Origin: Gemmatimonadota bacterium | GTDB taxonomy: Bacteria; Gemmatimonadota; Gemmatimonadetes; Gemmatimonadales; GWC2-71-9 | Reading direction: 5' to 3' | NCBI GenBank assembly: GCA_009692185.1 | Contig: SHZT01000004.1 | Location: 62,001 to 126,000 of the forward strand | DNA length: 64,000 nucleotides | Shown: piece after piece, positions 35,578 through 44,427 of the stretch | Numbering within the stretch: position 1 is the stretch's first letter | How the letters are laid out: each line of letters begins with the position of its first letter | Notes under the pieces: model-generated | Told to the model about the DNA's origin: nothing | The model's database searches: none | What the model saw: only the letters and a program-made list of their open reading frames with translations | Translations under genes and position numbers: made by a program

Positions 35578-37370
35578 GCGTCCCCGAGGGCCTGGTCCGC
35601 TCGGCGATCCTGGCGATGCCGGCCTACCGGGGGCTCCCTGCCGGCCGGCGACCCGAGGTGCGGCTGGACGGCAACGAGAACCCGCTCGGCGCCTCGGCAG
35701 GGGTGCTCGCGGCGCTCAAAGCGCACGATCCCGCCACACTCGCCCGGTACCCCGCCTCCCAGGCGCTTAAGGAACGGTGGGCGAGGGCGCTGGGCGTGAA
35801 ACCGGACGAACTCCTGATCACCAACGGCTCGGGGCCGGCCCTCGCGCTCGCCGGCGAGCTGGTGCTCGGCGCCGGGGACACGTGCGTCATTGCCGCGCCC
35901 TCGTTCGAGCTGTACGCGTGGGTGGCGGAGCGGCGCGAGGCGCGGGTGGTCGCCGTGGCGTGCGACGCCGCGAACCAGTTCGCGTTTCCGGTGGAGGGGT
36001 TTCGCCAGGCGATCGAAGATGCCGGTGTGCCGCCCAAGCTCGTGGTCATCGGTTTGCCCGACAACCCCACCGGCACGGCGCCGCCAACAGAGTTCATCAC
36101 CACCATGGCCAAGGCTCACCGCCGGACGCTGTTCCTGGTAGACGAGGCCTACGTCGAGTTCTATGGAGTGACCGTAGTACCCCAGGCGGTGCGCCTGCCG
36201 AACCTGCTGGTCTCCCGCACATTCTCGAAAGCGCTGGGGCTCGCCGGCGAGCGCATTGGCGGGCTCGTCGGGCACGCGGAATTGATTGACTTGGCCCGGC
36301 GGATCAACGTCCCCTACCCGGTGACGGGCATGGCGGTCGCGCTGGGCCTGGCCGCCCTGGACGATTCGAAACACATCGTCGAAACCGTGCGCGTGTCTCG
36401 GGCTTCGGTCCGGCGCCTGGCGGCGGAAGTAAAAGCCGCCGGGTTTCCCACCATCGCGACCCGCGCCAACTACGCCCTTGTGAACACCGGAAGTTCCGCG
36501 CGCGCCGGCGCGCTCACGGCGCTGCTTGGGCGACGCGGCGTGGCTATCCGGAATCGGAGTCACCTGCAAGCCATGGGGGGCTGGGTCCGGATCAGCGCCG
36601 GCAACGAGCGGGACACGGAACGATGTCTCGATGAGATACGCCTGCTGACCGCCCCTTCGCCGGAAGCCATTCTCTTCGACATGGACGGCGTACTGGTGGA
36701 TGTGAGCCAGTCCTACGACGAGGCGATCGTCCGCACGACCGCGAGTTTTCTCCCGGCCGGGAAGCTGGTGAGTCGGGAGTCCGTACTCGCGGTGAAGGAG
36801 CGACCGAATGCGAACGATGACGTGGACGCGGCGTGCCTCGCGCTCGCGAAGCTCGGGTTCAAGCCCCCGCGGAAAGAAGTCGAGCGCCGGTTCCAGGAGC
36901 TGTACCTGGGCACCAGGAGAGACCGGGGCCTTCACGCGAAGGAGAAGTGGCTGCTGCCTGCTGCCCAGCTGCGCCGGCTGGCCCAGCGTTTCAAGCTCGG
37001 CATCGTGACGGGGCGCCCGCGCGACGAAGCCCGCATGGCGCTCAAGCGGAGCGGGACCGGGCGCTACTTCAAGGTGGTCATCACGGCGGATGACGTCCGG
37101 AAAAAGAAGCCGAACCCGGATCCCATTCGAGCCGCTCTCAAGAAGCTCCGGGTGCAGACCGCCTGGATGGTGGGCGATAGTCCCGCTGACCTGCTGGCCG
37201 CCCAGTGCGCCGGCATCGCGGCGATCGGCGTACGGGCCAGCGCGCCCGACGCGGCTCGCCGGGAGACGACGCTCCGTGCGCACCGGCCGCTCGCGGTGCT
37301 GGACATGGCGAGCGACCTGTTGAACGTGCTGGACGAACGAGACCGGTATGAGAAAGAGAGCCGCGGATGA
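35574..37370 (+). CDS. hisC: histidinol-phosphate aminotransferase fused to HAD phosphatase domain
   Basis: 598 residues. Residues 1 to about 355 are a HisC aminotransferase (fold type I PLP enzyme): LDGNENPLGAS, LPDNPTGT, LVDEAYVEFYG, the PLP lysine in SRTFSKALGLAGERIGG. Residues about 363-598 are a HAD hydrolase: nucleophile Asp369 in ILFDMDGVLVD, motif II GIVTGRPRDEA, lysine in KKKPNPDPI and motif IV MVGDSPADLLAA. HisB in this operon lacks its own phosphatase domain, so the fused HAD is the natural candidate for histidinol-phosphate phosphatase, placing the two consecutive steps on one chain. Overlaps hisG (GTGA) and hisB (ATGA). Confidence 0.92.
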   Translation: MSVPEGLVRSAILAMPAYRGLPAGRRPEVRLDGNENPLGASAGVLAALKAHDPATLARYPASQALKERWARALGVKPDELLITNGSGPALALAGELVLGAGDTCVIAAPSFELYAWVAERREARVVAVACDAANQFAFPVEGFRQAIEDAGVPPKLVVIGLPDNPTGTAPPTEFITTMAKAHRRTLFLVDEAYVEFYGVTVVPQAVRLPNLLVSRTFSKALGLAGERIGGLVGHAELIDLARRINVPYPVTGMAVALGLAALDDSKHIVETVRVSRASVRRLAAEVKAAGFPTIATRANYALVNTGSSARAGALTALLGRRGVAIRNRSHLQAMGGWVRISAGNERDTERCLDEIRLLTAPSPEAILFDMDGVLVDVSQSYDEAIVRTTASFLPAGKLVSRESVLAVKERPNANDDVDAACLALAKLGFKPPRKEVERRFQELYLGTRRDRGLHAKEKWLLPAAQLRRLAQRFKLGIVTGRPRDEARMALKRSGTGRYFKVVITADDVRKKKPNPDPIRAALKKLRVQTAWMVGDSPADLLAAQCAGIAAIGVRASAPDAARRETTLRAHRPLAVLDMASDLLNVLDERDRYEKESRG

Positions 37371-38014
37371 CGCAGAAGCCGCAGAAGGGGCAGAAGATGC
37401 AGAAGGGGCAGGTGCGGAAACGCCTCCGGTCCGCCGTCGTCAGGCGTGTTACGAAGGAGACCAGCGTCAACCTGACGCTCGCGCTGGACGGATCGGGGCG
37501 GACGAAAATCAAGACGCCTATTCCATTCTTCAGTCACATGCTGGACGCGTTTTGCCGGTTCGCGAACCTGGACGTGGAACTGACAGCGTCCGGGGACCTG
37601 GAGATCGACCAGCACCACACGGTCGAGGACGTAGGCCTCGCGCTCGGTCAGGCAATCGCCGAGGCCGTGGGTGACCGGGCCGGCGTGCGGCGGTCGGCGA
37701 GCGCCTTCGTACCGATGGACGACGCGCTGGGGTTTTGCTCCGTGGATCTTTCCGGCCGGCCGTTCTGCGCCTTTGACGCCAAGTTCGACAAGAACCGGCA
37801 GGGGGACCTCGAGCTGGACCTCGTGAGCGAGTTCTTCAAGTCGCTGGCCAACACGTCAAAGGCAAACTGGCACCTGCGGGTCGAGTACGGCGAGAACGAG
37901 CATCACAAGGTCGAGGCGCTGTTCAAGAGCGCGGGCCGGGCGCTTGGTGAAGCGGTGTCGAGGGACCCGGCGCGGGCCGGTGTCGTCCCGAGCACGAAGG
38001 GCGTGCTGGAGTGA
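37367..38014 (+). CDS. hisB: imidazoleglycerol-phosphate dehydratase (monofunctional)
   Basis: Dehydrates IGP to imidazole acetol phosphate. 215 residues; the IGPD core starts at SAVVRRVTKETSVNL and has PFFSHMLDAFCRFAN, LEIDQHHTVEDVGLALG, GENEHHKVEALFKSAGRAL. No N-terminal HAD domain (unlike E. coli). The first ~18 residues (QKPQKGQKMQKGQ) come from four 9-base units CAGAAGnnn (37373-37408); ATG 37397 or GTG 37412 may be the real start. Catalytic histidine/glutamate metal ligands are intact. Confidence 0.94.
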   Translation: MTQKPQKGQKMQKGQVRKRLRSAVVRRVTKETSVNLTLALDGSGRTKIKTPIPFFSHMLDAFCRFANLDVELTASGDLEIDQHHTVEDVGLALGQAIAEAVGDRAGVRRSASAFVPMDDALGFCSVDLSGRPFCAFDAKFDKNRQGDLELDLVSEFFKSLANTSKANWHLRVEYGENEHHKVEALFKSAGRALGEAVSRDPARAGVVPSTKGVLE

Positions 38015-38022
38015 GGTGCACC

Positions 38023-38607
38023 ATGGTGGCCGTGATTGACTACGGCGCCGGGAACCTCGGGAACGCCCAGCGCGCGGTAGATGAGCTGGGGTTTCGGAAG
38101 CAGATGGTGCGCACGCCCGGTGACCTGCCGGCGGACGGCCCGATACTCCTTCCGGGGGTGGGGAACTACGGGGCGGCGGTGAAGACGCTCGAGGCCTCGG
38201 GAGTGGCCGACGCGTTGCGGACGGCCGCCGCCGCGGGACGCCAGATGATCGGCGTGTGTCTCGGGCTCCAGCTCATGTTCCGGACATCGGAAGAGGCGGT
38301 CAATTTCCTTGGGCTGGGGATTCTCGAGGGCCGGGTGCGGCGGCTGGATTCTCGCGGTCGGCCCCTGCCGCACTTGGGGTGGTGTCCGGTCGGCAAGAAT
38401 CGCACGCCGATGTATTTCGCGCACAGCTACGTGGTGGAGCCGACGGACCGGTCGTCCATCACCGCGACGGCCGAGTGGGGAGAGACGTTTCCGGCGGTGA
38501 TCCGGTGGGGTGCGATTACCGGGTTCCAGTTTCACCCGGAGCGTTCTGGGGACCCCGGCCTCGAGGTGCTGGCGCACGCGATTCGCGGGGAAGATCTGCG
38601 GCTGTGA
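38023..38607 (+). CDS. hisH: imidazole glycerol phosphate synthase, glutaminase subunit
   Basis: Class I glutamine amidotransferase that supplies ammonia to HisF. 194 residues: VAVIDYGAGNLGN, oxyanion region LLPGVGNYGAAV, nucleophile in GVCLGLQLMF, and the catalytic His-Glu in FQFHPERSGD. ATG 38023 gives the standard N-terminus with GTGAGGTG upstream; a GTG at 38011 overlaps the hisB stop. hisF follows with GTGA overlap, so the two subunits are made together. Confidence 0.96.
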   Translation: MVAVIDYGAGNLGNAQRAVDELGFRKQMVRTPGDLPADGPILLPGVGNYGAAVKTLEASGVADALRTAAAAGRQMIGVCLGLQLMFRTSEEAVNFLGLGILEGRVRRLDSRGRPLPHLGWCPVGKNRTPMYFAHSYVVEPTDRSSITATAEWGETFPAVIRWGAITGFQFHPERSGDPGLEVLAHAIRGEDLRL

Positions 38608-39374
38608 GCTGGCCGAGGATTATCGTGTGCCTCGACGTGGCGAAGGGCCGCGTCGTCAAAGGCACCCAGTTCAAGGATCTCAAGGACCAGGGTGACCTCG
38701 TGGACCTCGCGCTCCGCTATGCGGACCAGGGCGCGGACGAAATCGCCTTTCTGGACATCGAAGCCTCAGCCGAGGCTGCACAGGAGCGGAGCACGCGCCT
38801 CGACTGGGTGGAACGCGTCGCGCGGCACCTGTTCGTGCCGTTCTCGGTGGGCGGCGGTGTCCGCAGCTGGAGTGACGCGCTGCGCCTGCTTGATTCCGGC
38901 GCCGACCGAATCAGTGTCGGCTCGGCGGCGGTGGCGCGGCCGGAGGTCCTGGGAGAGATCGCCAGCCGCGCGGGTGCGCAGGCGGTCATCCTGTCGCTGG
39001 ATGCGCGGCATTCGGGCCCGGACCGGTGTATCGTGACCCGGCGGGGCGGGCGGGAGGACACGACCATCGACGCGCTGGACTTCGCCCGAACAGCGGTGGC
39101 GCACGACGCGGGGGAGATTCTGCTCAACGTGATCGATTCGGACGGCACCCGGGCAGGGTTCGATATTCCCTATACCAGGACCATTGCCGAAGGGGTCTCG
39201 GTGCCGGTGATCGCGTCGGGCGGGGCAGGGCGAGTCGAGGATTTTCTTGCCGTACTCAAAGAGGGCAAGGCGGCCGCCGCGCTCGGGGCCGGCGTTTTCC
39301 ATGACGGAACACTTACGGTGGGTAATGTGAAAACCTTCCTCACGAAACACGGCGTGCCGGTGCGGCCATGCTGA
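38604..39374 (+). CDS. hisF: imidazole glycerol phosphate synthase, cyclase subunit
   Basis: TIM-barrel cyclase joining PRFAR and ammonia to IGP and AICAR. 256 residues with RIIVCLDVAKGRVVKGTQF, DEIAFLDIEASAE, VPFSVGGGVRS, ADRISVGSAAV, GEILLNVIDSDGTRAGFD and VIASGGAGRVEDF. Catalytic aspartates in CLDVAKG (D11 region) and IDSDGT are present. GTG 38604 overlaps hisH; the frame is open upstream inside hisH. Overlaps hisA by 7 bases. Confidence 0.96.
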   Translation: MSWPRIIVCLDVAKGRVVKGTQFKDLKDQGDLVDLALRYADQGADEIAFLDIEASAEAAQERSTRLDWVERVARHLFVPFSVGGGVRSWSDALRLLDSGADRISVGSAAVARPEVLGEIASRAGAQAVILSLDARHSGPDRCIVTRRGGREDTTIDALDFARTAVAHDAGEILLNVIDSDGTRAGFDIPYTRTIAEGVSVPVIASGGAGRVEDFLAVLKEGKAAAALGAGVFHDGTLTVGNVKTFLTKHGVPVRPC

Positions 39375-40594
39375 TTCCGAGCATCGACATCCAGGGCGGC
39401 AAGGCCGTCCAGCTTCGGCGGGGGAAGGAGCTTGTCCTCACGTCCGACAAGAATCCACGCGAGCTGGCCAGTGAGTTCGGGCGCGTGGGCGAAGTGACCG
39501 TGATCGACCTCGACGCCGCGATGGGGAAAGGCGACAACCTGGCGCTGGTTGAGGAGCTGTGCGGGCTGGCGCCGTGTCGCGTCGGGGGCGGGATCCGGAC
39601 CATCGACCGGGCGCAGCGCCTGCTCCGGGCCGGCGCGCGGAAGCTCATCATCGGGACCATGGCGGATCCGGTGTTCCTCTCCGAATTGCCCCCGGGCCGG
39701 GTCATCGTGGCGCTGGACGCTGACGGAGGGAAGGTCGTGGACCAGGGGTGGACGAATTCCACCGGGGAGACGCCCATAGACCGCGCGCGTCGGCTGACGC
39801 CTCACGTCTGCGGCTTCCTTTACACGCTGGTGGACCTGGAGGGGACGGAGCAGGGAATCGACCTGGCCCGGGTCAAGGCGCTGGCCGAGGCCACGAAGAT
39901 CCCGATCACCGCGGCCGGGGGCATTACCAAGGTGTCGGAGGTTGCGGCCCTCGACCAGATGGGGGTGGACGCCCAGGTCGGTATGGCGTTGTACCAAGGC
40001 CGCTTCACCGCCGCCGAGTGCCTGGTGGCGGTCATGGATTTCGCCCGCGACCGCGGGTACGTGCCGACGATCGTCCAGGACGTGCGGGACGGCCGGGTGC
40101 TGATGTTCTCGCGCTCGACGCCGGAAACGCTGCGAGAGGCGATCGAGAAAGGCGAGACGATACTGCATTCCCGCAGGCGCGGGCGCTGGCGGAAGGGCGA
40201 GGAATCTGGCAACACCCAGAAGCTGGTGCGGGTCGAGGTGGACTGCGACCGCGACACGCTGCTGTTCCTGGTTGAGCCGTCAGGGCCGGCGTGTCACACC
40301 GGGAAAGAGTCCTGCTTTGGGGAGCGCCCGTTTTCCCTCGAGCGCCTGCAGGAGATCATTTCGCATCGCCGCTCGGCGCCGCCGGGCACGAGCTACACGC
40401 AGGCCCTCCTGTCAGACCCCGTGGCGCGGAAGGCAAAACTCCTGGAGGAAGCCGCGGAGCTGGCGGACGCGCCGACGCACGAGAATGCGCAGTGGGAAGC
40501 GGCCGACTTGCTGTATCATGCGCTGGTAGAGATGGGGGCGCGGGGACTCAAGCTGAGCGAAGTGATTTCGGAACTGGAGGCGAGACAGCGTTAA
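39368..40594 (+). CDS. hisA: trifunctional HisA-HisI-HisE fusion
   Basis: 408 residues in one frame. Residues 1 to ~228: HisA isomerase barrel (LIPSIDIQGGKAVQLRRGK, VTVIDLDAAMGKGDN, CRVGGGIRTIDRA, FLYTLVDLEGTEQGID, ITAAGGITKVSEV). Residues ~230-318: HisI PR-AMP cyclohydrolase (VPTIVQDVRDGRVLMFSR, RWRKGEESGNTQKLV, metal ligands in EVDCDRDTLLFLVE and CHTGKESCF). Residues ~320-408: HisE PR-ATP pyrophosphatase (SLERLQEIISHRRS, SYTQALLSDPVARKAKLLEE, AADLLYHALVEM). It combines steps 2, 3 and 4. HisI-HisE fusion is common; an N-terminal HisA is not. The stop overlaps the convergent gene in TTAA. Confidence 0.92.
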   Translation: MLIPSIDIQGGKAVQLRRGKELVLTSDKNPRELASEFGRVGEVTVIDLDAAMGKGDNLALVEELCGLAPCRVGGGIRTIDRAQRLLRAGARKLIIGTMADPVFLSELPPGRVIVALDADGGKVVDQGWTNSTGETPIDRARRLTPHVCGFLYTLVDLEGTEQGIDLARVKALAEATKIPITAAGGITKVSEVAALDQMGVDAQVGMALYQGRFTAAECLVAVMDFARDRGYVPTIVQDVRDGRVLMFSRSTPETLREAIEKGETILHSRRRGRWRKGEESGNTQKLVRVEVDCDRDTLLFLVEPSGPACHTGKESCFGERPFSLERLQEIISHRRSAPPGTSYTQALLSDPVARKAKLLEEAAELADAPTHENAQWEAADLLYHALVEMGARGLKLSEVISELEARQR

Positions 40595-41688
40595 TCCCGC
40601 TCCCTCCAGATCTTCCACCGATCCACGACGTCATCGCCTCGTACCACTACGTACTCGTCGAACTGCGCCGCCGTGAGGCAGGAGTGGTTGGGCACGATCC
40701 GGACGCGGGTGCCGACGGGAAGCGGGCCGGCGATCACGCCATGCTCCTGTGAAACCGACACCACGCGCACGTCGTCCCGCAGGGTGTGCGCCGCATAGTT
40801 CTCGTAGATCTCGCCCATGGTATGCCGGGGAGCGAGCTCGGATCCGAGATCCTTTGAGAGCGAGAGGGCTCCCGCGTCGATCACGGCATGGTTGGTGCCC
40901 GGCTGTGCCGAGACCACGCTCGCCTGGAGCGTCAGCGCCACGTCTTGAAGCGCGCAGGAGCCCAGGATTACCTGGGTGTAGTCATAGAACGCGTAGTTCC
41001 CCGGGCGGGCCTCGGTGACTCCGTGCAGGTTCACGACCTGTGACATTGCCGGCGTCGAGCCGACACTCACGGCCCGCACCTTGATGTCCTCCTTTCGCAG
41101 GTGTTCCGCGAACTCGACCATCACCGACCGTTCCTGCTCCGCGACGCCGCAGATCTCGGCCGGGCTCTTGCCGTGGTACGAGTGTCCCGAGTGGGTCAGG
41201 ATCCCGTCGAAGGCGAGGGTGCGGGACGCCGCGAGGCGCCGCACAACATCGAGCGCAGGCGTCGAGTGCGGGTCCATGCCGGCGCGGTGATAGCCGCAGT
41301 CCACCTTGAGGAATACGTGGAAGTGGTGGCCGGTCCGTTCGAGTTCGTTCACCGCCTCGGCGGAATCCACCACCAGCCGGAGCGTGATGCGATCGGCCAG
41401 TGCGGCGGCCTCGGCGATGCGGTTGATGACAACCGGAAACGCCCACGTGATATCGGTGAACCCGTGGTCAGCGAAGACTTTTGCCTCGTACAGTGTCGAA
41501 ACGGTCAGCCCGTCAGCGCCGAGCGCCTTCTGCCGCTGGGCGATCTCGACGCACTTGTGCGTCTTGATGTGCGGCCGGAGCGCGACGCCCAGCGCGCGCG
41601 CCCGAGCCGCCATGCGCGCGAGATTCGCGTCGAGCACGTCGAGGTCGAGCAGCAACCCCGGCGTGACCAGGTCCTGGATGCGGGTCAC
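40591..41688 (-). CDS. D-threonine aldolase / D-serine dehydratase-like PLP enzyme
   Basis: 365-residue fold type III PLP enzyme (alanine racemase-like N-terminal barrel) of the DSD1/D-threonine aldolase group. PLP lysine in LRPHIKTHKCVEIA, CGYHRAGMDPHS, GSTPAMSQV, and the C-terminal metal-binding motif PNHSCLTAAQFDEYVVV (HxC). Reaction: D-threonine or D-serine cleavage or dehydration; which one is not decidable here. GTG 41688 overlaps the S46 peptidase stop (GTGA), so it is the last gene of a SnoaL-S46-this operon. Confidence 0.9.
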   Translation of the reverse strand: MTRIQDLVTPGLLLDLDVLDANLARMAARARALGVALRPHIKTHKCVEIAQRQKALGADGLTVSTLYEAKVFADHGFTDITWAFPVVINRIAEAAALADRITLRLVVDSAEAVNELERTGHHFHVFLKVDCGYHRAGMDPHSTPALDVVRRLAASRTLAFDGILTHSGHSYHGKSPAEICGVAEQERSVMVEFAEHLRKEDIKVRAVSVGSTPAMSQVVNLHGVTEARPGNYAFYDYTQVILGSCALQDVALTLQASVVSAQPGTNHAVIDAGALSLSKDLGSELAPRHTMGEIYENYAAHTLRDDVRVVSVSQEHGVIAGPLPVGTRVRIVPNHSCLTAAQFDEYVVVRGDDVVDRWKIWRERD

Positions 41689-43865
41689 CGGACCGGCGCG
41701 GTCAGTTCGTCGAGGATCCGGCGGGCGCCGTACATGTCGCGCAGGGCTTCGAGGATCGCTTCCGAGTGCACTGACACGGCGCGATTGGCCTCGGTATCGT
41801 AGATGAAGTCGCCCGGCAGGCTCTCGATGTTGCCGTCGAAGATGAGCCCGACCACGCGCCCGTTCCGGTCGATCATGGGGCTGCCCGAGTTGCCGCCGAT
41901 GATGTCGTTGGTGGATACCAGGTCGAGCGGCGTCTTCAGGTCGAAGGCGGCGGGGGGCGTTTTCCAGCGGGCAGGCAGGGCCCACTCGTCCCGCCCGGGG
42001 TTCGAGTAGGACCGGTCGTACATCCCGTAGAACGTGGTGAACCACGGGGCCTCGGTGCCGTTGTACTGGTAGCGTTTCACCACGCCGTCTGCGATCCGGA
42101 GCGTGAACGTCGCATCGGGCGCGATCGAGGAGCCGTACACCTCGAAGAGCGCCTTGGCGAGCTTGCCGGTCCGGACGTCTTCCTGCGCGGTGAGCTGGCT
42201 GTACTGCTGGTAGGTCTGCTGGAGCCGCGGGAGTGCGGCGCGCATGAGCTGAATGGCCGGGTCCGCGCCGTTGATGACCGACGACGGCGAACCCGCCAGT
42301 GCGGCACGCCGGGCCGAGTCCGCGACGGCAGACCCCGTGACGATGGCCCGCGCGGCTTCCAGTGGCGTGCGGCCCGACAGCGCCCGGCTTACCCAGGGGT
42401 CCGACGCGCCGAGCAGATCCTTCGCCTCCTGGAGCTGGGCGGCGAGGACGAGTGCATCGATTTCAGGGTTGATCTTCGCCGCGATGATTTCCGCCTTCAT
42501 GGTCGCCAGCGCGCTGTCGGGAACCTGGCCTGACGAAGCGGCGCCCGCGTACTGGAGCAGGTTGAGCGCGGTCCCGAACGTCTTGGACCGGAGGACCCCC
42601 CCCTGGGTCAGGGCGTTCAATGCCGGGGAGACCTTCGTGATCTGCTTCCGCAAATCGGCGATCTCATTCCACAGCATGCTGTACTGGGCCTGGAGGGCCG
42701 GCTTGGCGGCGATGGCTTTCTTGAAGTTCCGCTCGAACGCCACTTTCCGGGCGAACAGTTCTGGTGTCCTGAGTCCTTTGAGCTCGCCGGTGTAGGCCTT
42801 GAGCGCATTCGTGAGGCTGAAGTAGTCGTTTTCGATTTCGGGTTTCTGCGCCGGGTGCTTCTGCATGAAGTCCCAGAGAATCTTCGAGCGGCTATCGAGC
42901 ATTGCGATGGTGGACGGATGCTGGATATCCCGCTTGTACTCGAGCTGGGAGACGGTCTCGAGTCGTGAGGTCGAGCCCGGGTTCCCGACCACGAACACGG
43001 CATCGCCTTCCTTGGCGCCACCCTGGCTGAAGGGGAGGTAGTTGTCTGACTTGACCGGCTGGCCGTTCTCGTACAGCCGGAAGAACGACACGTCGAGGTC
43101 GTAGCGCGGGTAGGTGAAGTTGTCCTGGTCGCCGCCGAAGTAGGCGATTTGCACCTCGGGAACGAACACGAGGCGAATGTCCTCGTAGCGCTTGTAGCAG
43201 TAGAGCGAGTAGACGCCGCCGTGGTAAAGCGACGTGGCCTCGCAGCGAAGCTTGAGTTCCTCGCCCACGCGGGCCTGGATCTCCTCGATCTTGGCGTCCC
43301 GCGCCGCCACGGCCGCGGCGTCGTCGGCGCCGGCCGCGGCGTTCGTGACTTCCTTCGTCACGTCGCGGATCTCGACCAACTGGTCCACGTACAGGTCCGG
43401 CACCTTGCGTTCGTCTTCCGGCCGGGCCGCATAAAAGCCATTGGTAATGAGGTCTTCGCCCGGCTTGGTCACCGCGGTGGCGCCTTCCCGGGCGCAGTGA
43501 TGATTGGACATCACCAGGCCGTTGGGCGACACGAACGATGCCGAGCAGTTGGGCAGGCGGAGCGCCGCGAGGCGGACCCGCTTGAGCCAGTCGGAGCTCG
43601 GTGTGAACCCGTACTCCTGCTGGAAGTAGGCGAGCGGCGCGTTCTCGAAGGTCCACATTTTCCCGGTGTCGAATCGGCCGGGCTCGATGCCTAAGTCCGC
43701 CGTTGGGGCAGGGGCCACTGCGACAGGTGCAGGTGTCGGAGCCGCGAGAACAGGTCTTGGGTCTTGGGTCTTGGGAGAAGGGGGCGGTGCGGCGGCCGGC
43801 TGGGAGCCGGAACAGCCGAGCCCCGCCACCAACAGCAGGGAAAGAACGCGAACGCGCATGGTCAT
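41685..43865 (-). CDS. S46-family serine dipeptidyl-peptidase (DPP7/DPP11-like) lipoprotein
   Basis: Exported exopeptidase removing dipeptides from N-termini. 726 residues: lipobox (LLLVAGLGC) and Pro-rich linker, chymotrypsin-fold half with catalytic His in LVMSNHHCAREG, GGDQDNFTYPRYDLDVSF (Asp region), VFVVGNPGSTSRL, a helical insert, and catalytic Ser in IIGGNSGSPMIDRNG. Periplasmic, used to digest peptides as nutrients. ATG 43865 overlaps the upstream stop as ATGA; ATG 43859 is an alternative. Confidence 0.94.
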   Translation of the reverse strand: MTMRVRVLSLLLVAGLGCSGSQPAAAPPPSPKTQDPRPVLAAPTPAPVAVAPAPTADLGIEPGRFDTGKMWTFENAPLAYFQQEYGFTPSSDWLKRVRLAALRLPNCSASFVSPNGLVMSNHHCAREGATAVTKPGEDLITNGFYAARPEDERKVPDLYVDQLVEIRDVTKEVTNAAAGADDAAAVAARDAKIEEIQARVGEELKLRCEATSLYHGGVYSLYCYKRYEDIRLVFVPEVQIAYFGGDQDNFTYPRYDLDVSFFRLYENGQPVKSDNYLPFSQGGAKEGDAVFVVGNPGSTSRLETVSQLEYKRDIQHPSTIAMLDSRSKILWDFMQKHPAQKPEIENDYFSLTNALKAYTGELKGLRTPELFARKVAFERNFKKAIAAKPALQAQYSMLWNEIADLRKQITKVSPALNALTQGGVLRSKTFGTALNLLQYAGAASSGQVPDSALATMKAEIIAAKINPEIDALVLAAQLQEAKDLLGASDPWVSRALSGRTPLEAARAIVTGSAVADSARRAALAGSPSSVINGADPAIQLMRAALPRLQQTYQQYSQLTAQEDVRTGKLAKALFEVYGSSIAPDATFTLRIADGVVKRYQYNGTEAPWFTTFYGMYDRSYSNPGRDEWALPARWKTPPAAFDLKTPLDLVSTNDIIGGNSGSPMIDRNGRVVGLIFDGNIESLPGDFIYDTEANRAVSVHSEAILEALRDMYGARRILDELTAPVR

Positions 43866-44314
43866 GTGGACGTGATTCCTTTCACATCGAAGTAGACTCG
43901 TTCCCCACGGAATGTCTCCCGGGCCATGTCCCACGGGAAGAAGATCACGACTTTGAACTCCACTCGCTTCTTCGTGGCCTTGAAGTTGAGCCAATCGCGC
44001 TCGAACGTCCCGGTCACGTTGGCCTCTTCGGACACGCCTTGCGGGCCGATCACGATATTGGTCAGGTCAAAGTGAATGTCAGGAAAAGCGCCGAGGAGCT
44101 GGGTGTAGAACTGCGTCGCTCCGGCGTGGCCTTCCCACCGGTGCCCGGTCTGGACGGTTTCGTAGACGCAGTCGGGCGTGAGCGTGGAGATGAGCCCCGC
44201 GATGTCGCGCCGGTCCTCGGCAATGGAGTGGGTTTTCCATTCCTGGAGGATCCGGCTATACAGCTCCGGGGTGATTTCCCGTTTGAGCAACTCACGCACT
44301 TCGTCGCCGGCCAC
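43862..44314 (-). CDS. SnoaL-like / NTF2-fold protein (ester cyclase type)
   Basis: 150 residues of the NTF2-like superfamily: helix-rich start (LYSRILQEWKTHSIAEDRRD), DCVYETVQTGHRWEGHAGAT, QLLGAFPDIHFDLTNIVIGP, VTGTFERDWLNF and VEFKVVIFFPWD. Matches the SnoaL/ester cyclase group; whether it is an enzyme or a ligand-binding protein is unclear. GTG 44314 is the only in-frame start near this end. First gene of a minus-strand operon with the S46 peptidase and D-threonine-aldolase-like gene. Confidence 0.8.
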   Translation of the reverse strand: MAGDEVRELLKREITPELYSRILQEWKTHSIAEDRRDIAGLISTLTPDCVYETVQTGHRWEGHAGATQFYTQLLGAFPDIHFDLTNIVIGPQGVSEEANVTGTFERDWLNFKATKKRVEFKVVIFFPWDMARETFRGERVYFDVKGITST

Positions 44315-44391
44315 ACATGTTCCCTATTGGTTAGGGGTGGGAATCTATCAGCGAGCACCGTCTTCGGCCCGGGTTGCCCGCAAGATTCGGA

Positions 44392-44421
44392 TGGACGCCC
44401 CGGGGGCTCCGTGGGTAGCGT
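44392..44421 (+). promoter_or_regulatory. promoter candidate for the decarboxylase gene
   Basis: TGGACG (44392-44397), 18 bases, TAGCGT (44416-44421), then 6 bases to ATG 44428. Same spacing as the candidates at 34514 and 50783, with one mismatch in the -35. A leaderless transcript would result. Confidence 0.45.
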
Positions 44422-44427
44422 GTACCC

